Positions 10,301-21,807 of a stretch of 64,000 nucleotides of DNA are shown one piece after another. The position numbers and the translations under genes were made by a program. Under the pieces are notes generated by a model. The model ran no database searches and was not told the origin of the DNA. It saw only the letters and a list, made by a program, of their open reading frames with translations. The stretch covers positions 22,416,001-22,480,000 of the forward strand of contig NC_081819.1 of assembly GCF_030704535.1 (NCBI RefSeq), in the 5' to 3' direction. Source of the stretch: Vitis vinifera (taxonomy: Eukaryota > Streptophyta > Magnoliopsida > Vitales > Vitaceae). Within the stretch, counting starts at the first letter, position 1. Each line of letters starts with the position of its first letter.

Positions 10301-13300
10301 TTATTAATGAAGTGAATTATTATTATTTTTCAAAATTAATTTTATTTCATTAATAATTTATATAAATATAAATAAATTTTCAGTGTAATTTGGTAAATAA
10401 TAATAATAATAATAATATATTTTTTTTCAATCTTATATTTCTCATCTTCTTTAAAATGATTGCAAAACCCTTCAATGTATAGTTAGTGGCCCACACTTTC
10501 CCCAAATGAGAGTACGGTAAAGGAGAACGAAAAGGAAAGGAAAAAAAAATGAGGCAAAGATTTAATGCATGTGAAGGGTGGAGGTTTGTTGAGTGTTGGC
10601 AGTTGATAAATCTTTTGTCTATTTTTATAGGAGATTGGTTGGAGTGGTTGAAGCCTTGAAGTGTTCAATTCATTTTCTTGCCTTTATTGGTCACCTTGCT
10701 TTCTTGCTGTCTTTGATGGACACTAGTTCAAGTTTTTGACATTCTTGCATTCATATTGCTAACTAGGTTTTGTTTGTTTGTTAAGAAAATTTTCCACCCC
10801 TCCTTTTCAATTTTCTTTGCACCCATAATAATTAGAAAAAAGTCAAATTATTTTTTTTATACCTTTACTAGAATTTGAAATGAATTTGATTGTTGATTGT
10901 TGATTGTTGATTGATCCATGCATGACCAAGTAATACTTGAAAACAATCAAAGACCGCTTATATATGCTTGCATTTTCTCAAGTTGGTAATTAGGTTTGTT
11001 TGGTTGGTTAGAAAACTTTCCACCCTTTATTCAGAATTTTCTTGGAGCTATAAAAGAAATCTAGTTGAAAAACATTTTGACCTTTATTAGCATTTGAAAT
11101 GAATTTGATAGCGACAGCATCCATACAAAATCAACTAAATACAGAAACAATTATTCTATTCTAACCAAAATCTACATCATCTAAAAAATCATAAACTTTT
11201 CAAGTTTTTAATAATTAGAATAAGCTTCTACGAAATAAATAAATAAAATATAATAAATTAAAATATCGGATTTAAATGACAACATACTATATTATTTGGG
11301 ATTTATTATTTAAAATTACGATTATTGATTTTTTAAATGACCAAAATACCCCTTACAAGATGGATTTCAATGGTTAGAAATGTTAAGAGGTTCTAACCCT
11401 TTATTTAGACTTGGTGTCTCCATCAAATTTCTCATCTGTCAATACAAGCAACCATTTTTTATTTAGTAGCTGCATTTTCAGTTAGAAATTTATTAAGGTA
11501 GATGGGAATAGGATAAGGTCAACAAGACTTTAGGTTAACTAACAAAAGAAAAAAAAAGCATAAAAAGAGGTCAATTCATTCAAATTTAAAGAAATATAAT
11601 TTAGGTTTACAACTCGATCTTTTAAAACATACTAAAAGAAAAAGAAAATAATAAAAATAACTTCAATATCAATGAAAATATTAATGATTTAATTTTATGA
11701 AAATATCAATATTAACAAAAAAAATTATAAAAATTAAGTCACAAATATAAAATTTTGGCTTTCTTCATATAATTTATGGTAAATAGGTCAGTATCTTTTT
11801 TTTCCGATACCAATACTCTTATCAAAATAAATCGGATATTTTTATCTTTAAAATTTTCCACCAAAATTCCATTGCCATTTGATAAGCATACTATAAACAT
11901 GCTAGGAACATCAAATTACATGTGGGAATTAAGAGTAACATCAAAATTCTTTTTATTTTTCATAAATGCTCCTTAAAATGAATGAGCACCGTCAGATGCT
12001 TTGACCTGGACCAGGAGATTGTTGACCGCGTGTGGAAGTTATGATGCATGAGACACACTAGACCACAATAAATTCATGGAGTATGAGTCATTACGAGCAT
12101 GCATGTGGCATGGTGGGGGCAGAATTTGGATTTTCCGGTGGGTGGGGGTGTACAGCAACCTTGATGAGGACATGGTTTCATAACATTAAATTCTGGGAAT
12201 TTAAGAGCCACCCACATCCACAGCTTTCAGGTAGTTGGATCAGTGGAGGCAGTGCCCAGCAACCTCACCAATATGTTTTGAATTTTGATCATATGTTATA
12301 ATATTTAGGAGTAACTGAAAATTAAAAATACACAACATAGACTTGATTTGATTTGATTTTTAATATTCGTTATGGTCAATCAACTTGGTTTGAAAATTAT
12401 GAAAATCGACTTAATAGTTTTCCCTTTTGATTTCTTTGTCTCATTAATAACATTTTATGTTTTTTTATTTAATTTTAAATAAAACCTTAATACTTAATAA
12501 TATTAAATATTAGGTTGTTTGTTTCTGTAATATTTTATTTTTATTAAGTATCAAATATTAAATAAAAATTAATATGTTATTTTTTTATTTAGAAAAAGTT
12601 AGTAGTTTTTTTTTTTTACTTAATCCTAAATAGAACCTTATTACTTAATAGTGTTAAATATTAAGTTTTTTGTTTTTATAATATTTTATTTATATTAAGT
12701 ATTAAAAAGTAAAAAAAAAAAAAACCAATATATTATTTTTTTAATTTAGAAAAAGTTACATATTTTGACTTTTTTCTATTTAGTAAAAAGTTTATAATAA
12801 GTCATGAAAAAGTAAAAAAAAACAAATAACTCTGAAAACAAATTATTTTCAGTAAAAAAACTAAAAAAACAAACATCATCTTTGATTTTTTCTATTTAGT
12901 GAAAAGTTTATAATAAGTTATGAAAAAATAGAAAAAAAACTACCTAAATTATAAAAACAAATTATTTTCAATAAAAAAAACAAAAAAAAACAAACACCAC
13001 ATAAGACTTATAATTTTTGCAATTTATAATTATTTGATGTTTGGTGATTTTATTTTATTTTTGTATTTATTACTATTCTGTGAACTTTCCAAAAGTAATT
13101 ATTTGGCTATAAACAAATAAGTTTTAAAATTTATTCATTATATTTTGTAATATAAATTTTAAGCATCACTAATCGATTGATTTTATTTTGATTTAAATAT
13201 GAACTAATAGTGCGTTTAATAATGATTTTAAGAATTATTTTTAATCTTTCAAATACTTAAAAATAAAAAAATTTAATTATTTAAAAAAATAAAAATATTT

Positions 13301-14930
13301 TCTAAAATTATTACTAAATACACTTGAGAGCACGTGGATTCAGTTAATATTTCCTTTAAAAATCAATCAAACATAATTTTTTTGTTTTGTTTTCTATATT
13401 CTTATCAAAATAATCATAATTTAAGGGTATCAAAAAAAATATATATACAAATATTTTACCATTATTTTCAAACAAAACAACAAAAATACCATGAAATTTT
13501 GAATCAAAATATTTTCCATAACGATAAACTCTAATACTTATATTTAGTCGTACAAACTTTATTTCATAATACATTATTTTATTGTTCAATATTACTATAT
13601 CATATTTACATTATTTTATTTAAAAAATAATTTAATAATCATATTATATATAAACACACACATATTTATAATTATTTATTATAAAGTTAACGGCCACCAC
13701 CGAGTATGAATATATTGATTTTTGATAGGCATAGTGACCGGAGTACTCTTCCGTCTAGAGAGACAAGAAACAAGTATTACGTTTTAGTTCATTTTAATTA
13801 TTTATATGTCATTGTAGTTGAAAATGAGTGGATTCATTTGTAGGTTTGATATTGAAAATTAGGAAAGTGAGTGAGATATAGCATGATTATTTTCCATGCT
13901 CCATCATTAAATTTTTTGTTCTATCAAGACATGGTCTGTACTTCTTGGTGGGACCATTATATATATTAAAGTTTAATTTTCATTTAATTCAATCACTTGA
14001 GAATCAGAGGTACCATACCTTGCGGTATTGGATGATCCATTAAATAATATATTTCTATATATATATAGAAATATTAATTCAAAAAATTTTCATTTTTATA
14101 AGTGGCAAAAACGTCACTTGTTGTCATAGTGTGAAAAATAATCAATAAATTATTTTTAAAAAATAAAAAATAAATTTAAAACCAATAAATTATTTTATAT
14201 ATTATCTTAAATTCATTTCACTTTTAGGTGAAAATTAAATAATTTTAAAATAGATATTTTTTTTACTAATTTTTTATATTTGATTTTCATTTCAATTTCT
14301 TAAATTTAAAAAATAATTTTTTAATATTTTTTATTTCCTTATTACTTATCTAGAAACCAAACATAACTTAAAGTATTAAAATGATATTTATGGAATAAGA
14401 GATCTAACCGTATAATGAAATTTAGGATGTTACATAAAAGTATAAATAAATGAAATTAATACATAAAAATACAAAAAATAAAATCATGATATAAATAATG
14501 AAATAAAAAATTGTATACATGACATCATCTTATTAACGTGTCAGATATTAAAAAAAATATCATTTTGGTACTATACTGAAAGATTTGATTGGTCATAGTT
14601 GTTCGAGATTGAAAAAAATATAAAATAATAAAAACATTTGTTAAATATATGGTAATAAAACTTTGTTAGATTAGTGATATTAATGATTATTTTTAAAAAA
14701 ATTACCTAATTAAAATGCATGAAACAATACAGATTTGTATAGCTCGTGTATCATAGTATGGATTGTTTCATATTTGTATTCAAATATTGTTTATATTAAA
14801 TAAAATACTATTTAAAAATAATTAATTAATTTTAAATCTATTTCTTATTTTTACTTTTTACTTTTTCTTTTTTTACTTTTATTCTCAATTTTCTTTTTCT
14901 TTTTTTTTTACATTTTCCTTCAAAATTTCC
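10301..14930. other. A/T-rich intergenic DNA downstream of PIP1 A
   Basis: About 4.6 kb without recognisable genes; the matching interval in copy B is only about 1.1 kb. It contains poly-A/T runs, a MITE cluster (12458-12998) and a modestly GC-richer patch near 12000-12290 that I cannot classify. All open frames here are short and look random. Confidence 0.6.
12458..12998. mobile_element. Nested or tandem MITE copies, GGTGTTTG-end family
   Basis: Two to three overlapping degenerate copies of the family at 5838-6108. The motif 'TTTATAATAAGT(C/T)ATGAAAAA' occurs at about 12790 and again at about 12907. Terminal AAACAAACATC / AAACAAACACC ends are seen at about 12870 and 12998. The left end is poorly preserved, so the coordinate is approximate. 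Confidence 0.5.
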
Positions 14931-15140
14931 ACAACCAAACATACCCTTGAAATCGAAGTTATGAAGCTTCCATTCATTCAGCAGCTGCCCATTGTAATAG
15001 AAGCATCCCAGATAACTTATACACATGATATGATAAACACCACCCCACCTCAATTCTGATCTCAAGTCAGAAGAGAAGAAGAAGAAGAAGAAGATAGAAG
15101 CAGCAAATAAAAGAAGAAACAGAAACTGGGGAAGAATTTC

Positions 15141-18100
15141 TCAGGCTCTGGTCTTGAATGGGATAGCTCTGATGACTATCTGGTGGTACAAGGTAGCCAG
15201 AGTAGCTCCAATGAAGGGTCCAACCCAGAAAATCCACTGATGGGAACAACAAGAATGAAATCAATACAAGTCAGATTCACAGATAGATGACGAGATGAGA
15301 AGCTATTGGGTCTTCTTATAGAGCAATGTTTTCACTTACCATGTCATCCCAGGCATTCCCCCTGTTGTAGATGATGGCGGCCCCGAGACTCCTAGCAGGG
15401 TTGATGCCGGTTCCGGTGATGGGGATGGTTGCCAGATGAACCAAGAACACTGCAAACCCAATCGGGAGAGGAGCCAAAATCTGCAGTTCAATTCAGGGAA
15501 AATAAAGGGTGTGTCATTTTCAGATCCCATTCGTAATAATTCTCAGGTATGGTTGAAAAATGAGAGCGAAAGGGGACGTCCCCAGACCTAGAAACCATGC
15601 TTTACTTTGGCAATGTTTTTTAAAAACACTTCCCAAATGAGAATGTTACACTGATTTTAAAAGTACCCTTACAGTATCAACTGATTACTGAAGAGTTTTC
15701 ATCAGAAAGAAAAGTTAATTTTACCACAAAAAATGAAAAAATCATGGTTTATATTTTATAAAACCCACTCATTGATAGAAGTGATGACAAGGGCCTTAAT
15801 TTTTAAATCAGTGAAACCATGATGATCAATTTGCTTTAAAATTTAGAAGTGACTAACGCCAACCAATAATACTTTCATTCAATTTTTCCAAAATCCAAAA
15901 TCCCTCATAGAACATGACCAAGAAAACCAAAGATAGTATTCTCACAGACAGAAGTGGTATTTGTTTTTTTATTTAATTCTAAATAAAACTTTCATACTTA
16001 ATAGTATTAAGTATTAGACTGTTTGTTTTTATAATATTTTATTTTTATTAAGCATTAAAAGGTAAAGAAAAATCAACATGTTATTTTTTTCTATTCAACA
16101 AAAAATTTATAATAAGTCATAGAAAAATGGAAAAATAAACGACGTAAAATCTGAAAGCAAATTACTTTCAATAAAAAACTAAAAAAACAAACACCCTCAT
16201 GATTTCTAAATGGAATTGATGTAACTAAAGTATGCATATACGAAGGATTCATGCTACCATACCAAATCACATGACCACCAATTTTTCTATCATTCCAAAC
16301 ACAAACAACATCATGGTTCCAATAGTTTCAAAAGAAGGCCAATGAATTAATACTGCCATCCAACCGCTTGCTTGTCACATAATCCTTCATTTTCTACCCA
16401 CATCAAGAAGGTGGTAAAATAGGTGGTGGAAAAGGTGATATGAATAACATGCGTCTTCCTCCTTTTTCACTTTAGAATCAAAACAAATATGCTATTCCAT
16501 GCCATTCGAGCAAGCAATGATACAATGAAATTTTTTAAAGGAATTAATAGCATGCACATTTTCATGTAATCATATTAGAGTCCATTTGGAAAAAGGGTAA
16601 AAACGCTTAATGATAATCGGATGTGTGCTTTCTTACAAAACTTAAGAGCTTGTTTGTCGTGCTTTTAAAAAAATATTTAAAATTTTTTTTTAATCATTTG
16701 ACAAAATTCAAAAGGTACTAAACGATAATGTTTCTAAAGAAATACTTAATAAATAATACTTCTATTAAAAACATTTCGAATAAAAGATGGTCAAATTTTA
16801 AGACCGTCTTTAAAATATCCCGAGACACTTGTATGCGAGTCTTCCAAAACTCACTTATTTATTTTTTATTTTTTATTTTTTTGGTTTTTAGCATAATACA
16901 TTGTAAAAAACACTATCAAAGTACTTTTTCTAGTTTTTATCCGAACACTAATAGATTGTCACTAAAAACGTTTGGCGTGGAAGCACTGCCATCAAAAGCA
17001 TTAATTACAGATAAAAGCGCTTTAACCATTATGACTCCAGATCAGCTCTTAGCGTGACAAAGAAGAACAATCACAGCTCAATCACTTTACCAATTGACAA
17101 AGAAATATATAACTAGATATGTAAAACAAAACCCACATATTTATGTATATATACACAGAGAGAGAATACTTACTGGAACATGTGAGTCTCTGGCATTTCT
17201 CTTGGCATCAGTTGCAGAGAGAACAGTGTAGACAAGAACAAAAGTGCCAACTATCTCAGCACCAAGCCCAGCAAGCTTGGAGTAGCCAGAAGCCACAGCA
17301 TTGATTCCACCACCCAGCGTCTCAAAGTCATGTCTCTGGAACCACTTCACCATACCTGCGCCACAGATGGCACCCAGGCACTGCATGATCATGTAGAACA
17401 CGGCTCGGGTTAGGGACAGCTTTCTTGCCAAGAGCAGCCCAAATGTCACCGCTGGGTTTATGTGCCCTCCTGCCCAAACCCATCAACAAATGATAAGATC
17501 AACACAGAGGAAACTTTCTCTAGAAAACTGTGTGGAGGCTATGGGGAAAGAGGTAAGAAAGTAGACAGAGAAAAAAATGTGCTGCAGGGAGCCGTATTAT
17601 GAAAAAAAAAAAAAAAAGTGTTTGGTTGATAAGAAACGTAGGGAAAGAATGAGAATAAAAATTTGACCAAATTGTACGTTAATTAGGACCTGAAAACACT
17701 CAAATGTTCTCTACTTTTATTTTCCTCCTCTTTCTCATCAACCAAACAAGGTCTTTCAAAATTTCAGAAAACCCCATCAAAACCATTCCATAATATCATG
17801 GAAAAAAAAAACCCAGGAATGCCAGATACCCATTTAAAATCTGAACATATCTACCGGCAAAAGCTGATGAAAACGTCAAAAGAAACTACGGATCAAACCT
17901 TCTGAGCATATCAAACCACCATGGAAAATAAAAAAGAAAACAAAGGAAAAGCAGAACTCAGCAGATCAAACAAAAGAATAGCAAGAGAGAGAGAAAGACA
18001 GAACAGACCTGAGATACCAGCAGTGCAGTAGACAAGAACGAAGATCATACCCCCACAAGCCCAAGCAATACCCTGAAAACCAACAGTAGCACACTTGTTG

Positions 18101-18336
18101 GGGGACTTGACAACACCGATAATAGTCGAGATGATGATGTAGAGAAAGATGAAGGTGGCCATGAACTCGGCAATCCCAGCTCTCCAAAACGACCATGAAT
18201 GAAGCTCACCAGGGTCAAACAGTGGAGCTGGTGGAGGCTCCCTATAGTCCTTGTCTGTCTGTGCTGATGTCCCTATCGGTTGCCTCTCTGCAAACTTGTT
18301 GGCCCCCAACCTCACATCCTCTTCCTTCCCCTCCAT
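15141..18336 (-). CDS. PIP1: Plasma-membrane aquaporin PIP1, tandem copy A (Cys in selectivity filter)
   Basis: Plasma-membrane intrinsic protein conducting water and possibly CO2 or H2O2. Exons 18009-18336, 17174-17469, 15340-15480 and 15141-15236 give 286 residues. The PIP1 subgroup is clear from the start [15 protein letters not shown], the conserved [10 protein letters not shown] block and the C-terminus [11 protein letters not shown]. Six membrane spans are expected. Both NPA motifs are present (114-116 and 235-237), as are the loop A Cys (C82), the loop B ARKLSL serine and the loop D ARDSH histidine. Filter residues are H223, T232 and R238, but residue 94 is Cys (codon 18055-18057, TGT). 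The paralogue and typical PIPs have Phe there. Further divergence lies in span 2 (IIISTIIG versus ITVLTVMG) and loop C ([19 protein letters not shown]). No stops or frameshifts are seen, so the gene is probably functional. Intron 2 is 1.7 kb. Confidence 0.96.
15956..16195. mobile_element. MITE in intron 2 of PIP1 A, GGTGTTTG-end family
   Basis: A 240-bp element opening GGTATTTGTTTTTTTAT and closing AAAAAACAAACACC, with the same interior as 5838-6108. I see no counterpart in intron 2 of PIP1 B. It therefore inserted after the duplication or was lost from copy B. Confidence 0.65.
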
Positions 18337-18400
18337 TTTTCTGAGCTCAGTGATGAAGATGATGAACTTCCTGAGCAAATTGCAGTTGGGTTTGGAGTGA

Positions 18401-18406
18401 TTTATA
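18401..18406 (-). promoter_or_regulatory. TATA box of PIP1 A
   Basis: Minus-strand CTCTATAAATCACTCC lies about 65-70 bases upstream of the ATG. The same string is conserved upstream of PIP1 B, which supports its role as the core promoter. Confidence 0.6.
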
Positions 18407-18539
18407 GAGGAAGCAAAGTAAGAGAAAATAATAGAAAACAAATTGTCAAATGGGGTCCTTCGGAGAAACGTTTGGTTCCGTTCCCATGTGAAATGACTAT
18501 ATTGCCCTTCTAATTCACTTTTTATCTCACTCGTACTAT

Positions 18540-19690
18540 TAGTATTAGATCATTTTAATTAAAAGATATTTGCTTAAAAGGGGCAGCCTTGCCTTTGCCC
18601 TGACTCTAAACATAAGGAAATTCCCAGATTTTCACTCAAGCTCCTAAATCATTGAAGCTTTAAGCCGGGAATTCTTTCATAGGCTACGGGAAGAACTACA
18701 TCTCGTAAGTCAGTGGGGCGGAGGAAAAGAACGTTGGATTGGGGAAGTAACGAGAAGGAAGAGTCTATAAAAGAGAGAGTATGAGTGCACCCAAAGCAAG
18801 AGGGGAAAAAGATAACCTTTGTCTTTTCAAAACAAAAATGATTCTTTTTAAGCTAAATTCCTCACGATAAAAGAATTCTCAAACTGTTTGTTTTTCGAAT
18901 TTTCATCAGAAAGTTCATACATTTAATAAAGTAAGTTTTTTTTTTTTAGCTTTTATGAGAAAATGCAGAAAAAGATGAGTGGTTAATACCTTAACATTTT
19001 ATTAACCATAAATTTAAGGGTTGTTGAATTTTCATCGGACCTTGTTTGCATATAAAATTTGGGTTGTCTTGTTGAAATCGATAATACTTGTTTTTTGTTT
19101 ACTTATTTTTAAAATATTGTTTTTATCAACTCAACCAAAGAGCATATAATTGTCTTGTTGAAATCGACATTGCTTATTTTTTGTTTTATTTATTCTAAAA
19201 ATATTGCTTTTATCTATTCAACCAAACATATCTTTTTTGTTTTTAGGACAAAAATTGCTATTTAGAATTCAATTCCCAAATGCATTTTTTTTCTTCTAAA
19301 AACACCAAAAACTGATTTTAAAAACTTTTTTCAATTGGGATTGTTTTCAAAAACATTTCCCAAACAAGCCATAAAATTAGAATTGTTTTCTTTTGAAAAT
19401 CAAGAAAAATAAATAAATAATATAAAAGTAGACTTTCTATAGAATAAAAAATAAATCTATCTAAAAGGTACGTTCAAATGCCAATTTCAAACAACCAAAA
19501 AAAAAAGGGTAAAGTTTTCCTTTCTTATTGTTGGACTAAAACAACTATACATGCCTAATTTTATAAAATATTAAAATTATAAACTATTTAAAAATTATAA
19601 ATTCAGTAAAATTCTTATTTAGGTTATAAAAAAGTTATTTATCATCTTAAAAATCAATTCAAATAGCATTTAAAAAATAACCAAGAAAAA
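18540..19690. other. Spacer between the two duplicated blocks
   Basis: A/T-rich sequence upstream of PIP1 A that is not shared with the region upstream of PIP1 B. It has a short internal repeat (TTGTCTTGTTGAAATCGA at about 19063 and 19153) and several 'ACCAAACA'-type MITE debris stretches. No gene is seen. Confidence 0.5.
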
Positions 19691-19989
19691 TAATTGAATT
19701 TTTTTTTTAAAAAAATTAGGATTTATTAGTCATAGTCTCTTGACACAAGTCTTCCTCTATACTTTAATATTATGTATTTATGTATAATAATGGAGTTTTA
19801 TTCTTCAAATTTTTAATTATTTCAATATAATATTTAAAAAATATGTTAAAATACTTTAAATTAAAAAAAAAAACCATTTCAATTAATTTTTTTAGACATG
19901 CTTTTAGAATTAGAAAACCTATCATCGTTCCAAAGAACAGCATCCAAACATGTCCTAGGCTCCTAGCATTAGTTTTTTGAAATTTGGAA

Positions 19990-20475
19990 AGAAAAAAACA
20001 AAAGGATATTTAATGCGCAATAAATTAAAGAATGGTCGTCGATAAGAAACTAATGCGAGGGATGCGTCGCAAATGGCAGGCCAATAAATTCCACACCTAA
20101 TATTGTACAAACAGCGCGTTATCACCGGGCATTCCAGTGTGTGGCACCCCCACCAAAGTTGGACGTGAATGAGATAAGAATCATCAGATGTCATGATCTT
20201 CATCTTGCGATTAGTCATCGCATTTGTAGCTCTGATTTGGTAGGCCATGGGTTTGCCATACACATTACACACTATCGTATTGTACTATATTCATTGAAGA
20301 AGACTGAGCTGTAATGTTTGGTGGGCCCACAGCATGTTCTGGATCGCATTTTCAATGCTTGTCCCAAAACTCGAAGACTTTAATATGATTTCCAAATTGG
20401 AGTAAAACGACTGTGTTTTGATTCCTTTGCTCACAACCCAAAATGAATTCTTTGGTAGCGAGGTTGGAGCCCAAA
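19990..20475. repeat. 3' flank conserved between the two duplicated PIP1 blocks (copy B)
   Basis: Partner of 9830-10300, with many substitutions and small indels. It shares GTGTGGCACCCC, GAAGAAGACTGAGCTGTAATG and AAAACGACTGTGTTTTGAT-type blocks. No open frame is conserved between the copies. Confidence 0.7.
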
Positions 20476-21620
20476 GCTCATTATTATTAAAAAGTATTTT
20501 TGAAAAAAAAAATATTTGATAAAATTTGTGAAATATTTTTAATTTTTTTAAAATTAATTATACTATTAAAAAATCATTTATAGTGTGTTTTGAAAAACAC
20601 GAAAATTTTCCTAAAAATATTTTTAGATAAAATACTTTTATTAAAAACATTTAAAGTCAAACACAATCTTAAATGGAGTTATAAGTTATTTTTAAATTTT
20701 AATGGAATTTTCTAAAAGTATTTGAGTAATTTTGTCCAAATAGCTTCTTAGTTATAAAAAAAAAAGAAAAAAAAATCTTTAAATGATGTAGGGAATGTTT
20801 GATAAAATTTAATATTTATTATTTAATGACTTAAATTGACTTTAAGTTAAATTATATTTAAATTATTGATTTTAAAATTATTAATTAATTATTTAATAAA
20901 ATAAATTTAAAATTTATTTTAAATTATAAAATTTTATATTTATCCTCATAAATTACACTTAATTAAAAAAAGTTAAATAACGATAAAAGTCATAAATAAT
21001 AAAAATGATCATGAATAACAAATAAGTTAATTATTTTACTTATTATTTAAAGTTATTTTTTACTTTAAATTATACCATTAAATTATTTTACTAAACATAC
21101 TTAATTTACTTAATAATTTAAATTAAATTATTAAATTGATTTTTCAAACAATACCGCCTAATTTAATTAAAAAACCATATTTTTTAAATATTAATATATT
21201 AACATAGTATAAGCTTTATTAAAATAAAATAACAACTTATATAAGTCAAATTTTAACTTATACAAATCAAAGATTTGTTTGACAAAACTAGTTAGACACG
21301 TATTAAAAATTCATACTAAACTTAAAAAATAATTTACAAATTAGTATGGAAATTAGAATAATATGATTTTTAGTACAAATTATTTTTTAACTTGTATGAA
21401 GAGCTATTTTATATTTAAATAATTGAACATTCTCTAATTGAAGCAATAAAAATAAATAAATAAATAATAATAAATAATAAATCATTTATAAAAAAGAAAA
21501 AGAAAAATATTTTTATCAAATATTGATTATTTTTTAAATTAAAAATTGTGGTCAATTAAGGCCCTGCAAATGATCCAAATCACCATTAAAATCAATCTGC
21601 GAGAGAAGAAGAAGACATTA
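20476..21620. other. Very A/T-rich DNA downstream of PIP1 B
   Basis: Long runs of A and T with TTAATTAA-like and ATTTAAAT-like blocks. No gene, no structured repeat with clear ends, and no recognisable RNA gene. Confidence 0.5.
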
Positions 21621-21807
21621 AAGATGGAAGCTTCCTTTTCATTCAAAAGCTGCCCATTGTAATAGAAGCAGCCCAGATAACTTACACACATAATAACCAG
21701 CCCCACCTCTATTCTGAGCTCAACCCAGATTCAGGAGGAGGAAGATGAACAAGAAGAAGAAGATAGAAGCAGCAAATAAAAGAAGAAACAGAAAATGGAG
21801 GAATTTC

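Larger units (their letters stand above)
9760..18540. repeat. Tandem segmental duplication, copy A (PIP1 gene A plus flanks)
   Basis: The block holds, in order, a shared 3' flank (about 9830-10300), lineage-specific A/T-rich DNA, the PIP1 gene with its 3' UTR (from about 14940), and about 200 bp of shared promoter ending near 18520. The same order and orientation recur in copy B (about 19690-29400). The shared 3' flank includes the distinctive run GTGTGGCACCCC and a block ending AAAATGAATTCTTTGGTAG. Boundaries are approximate. Confidence 0.75.

Noticed and set aside
12083-12301. GC-richer 72-codon frame on the plus strand
   Set aside because: The composition is mixed, there is no known motif, it is absent from the paralogous block and it has no splice context.
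15481-17173. PIP1 A as a pseudogene because of its divergent span 2 and loop C
   Set aside because: All four exons, splice sites, both NPA motifs and the TATA box are intact with no stop or frameshift, so a diverged functional gene is more likely.
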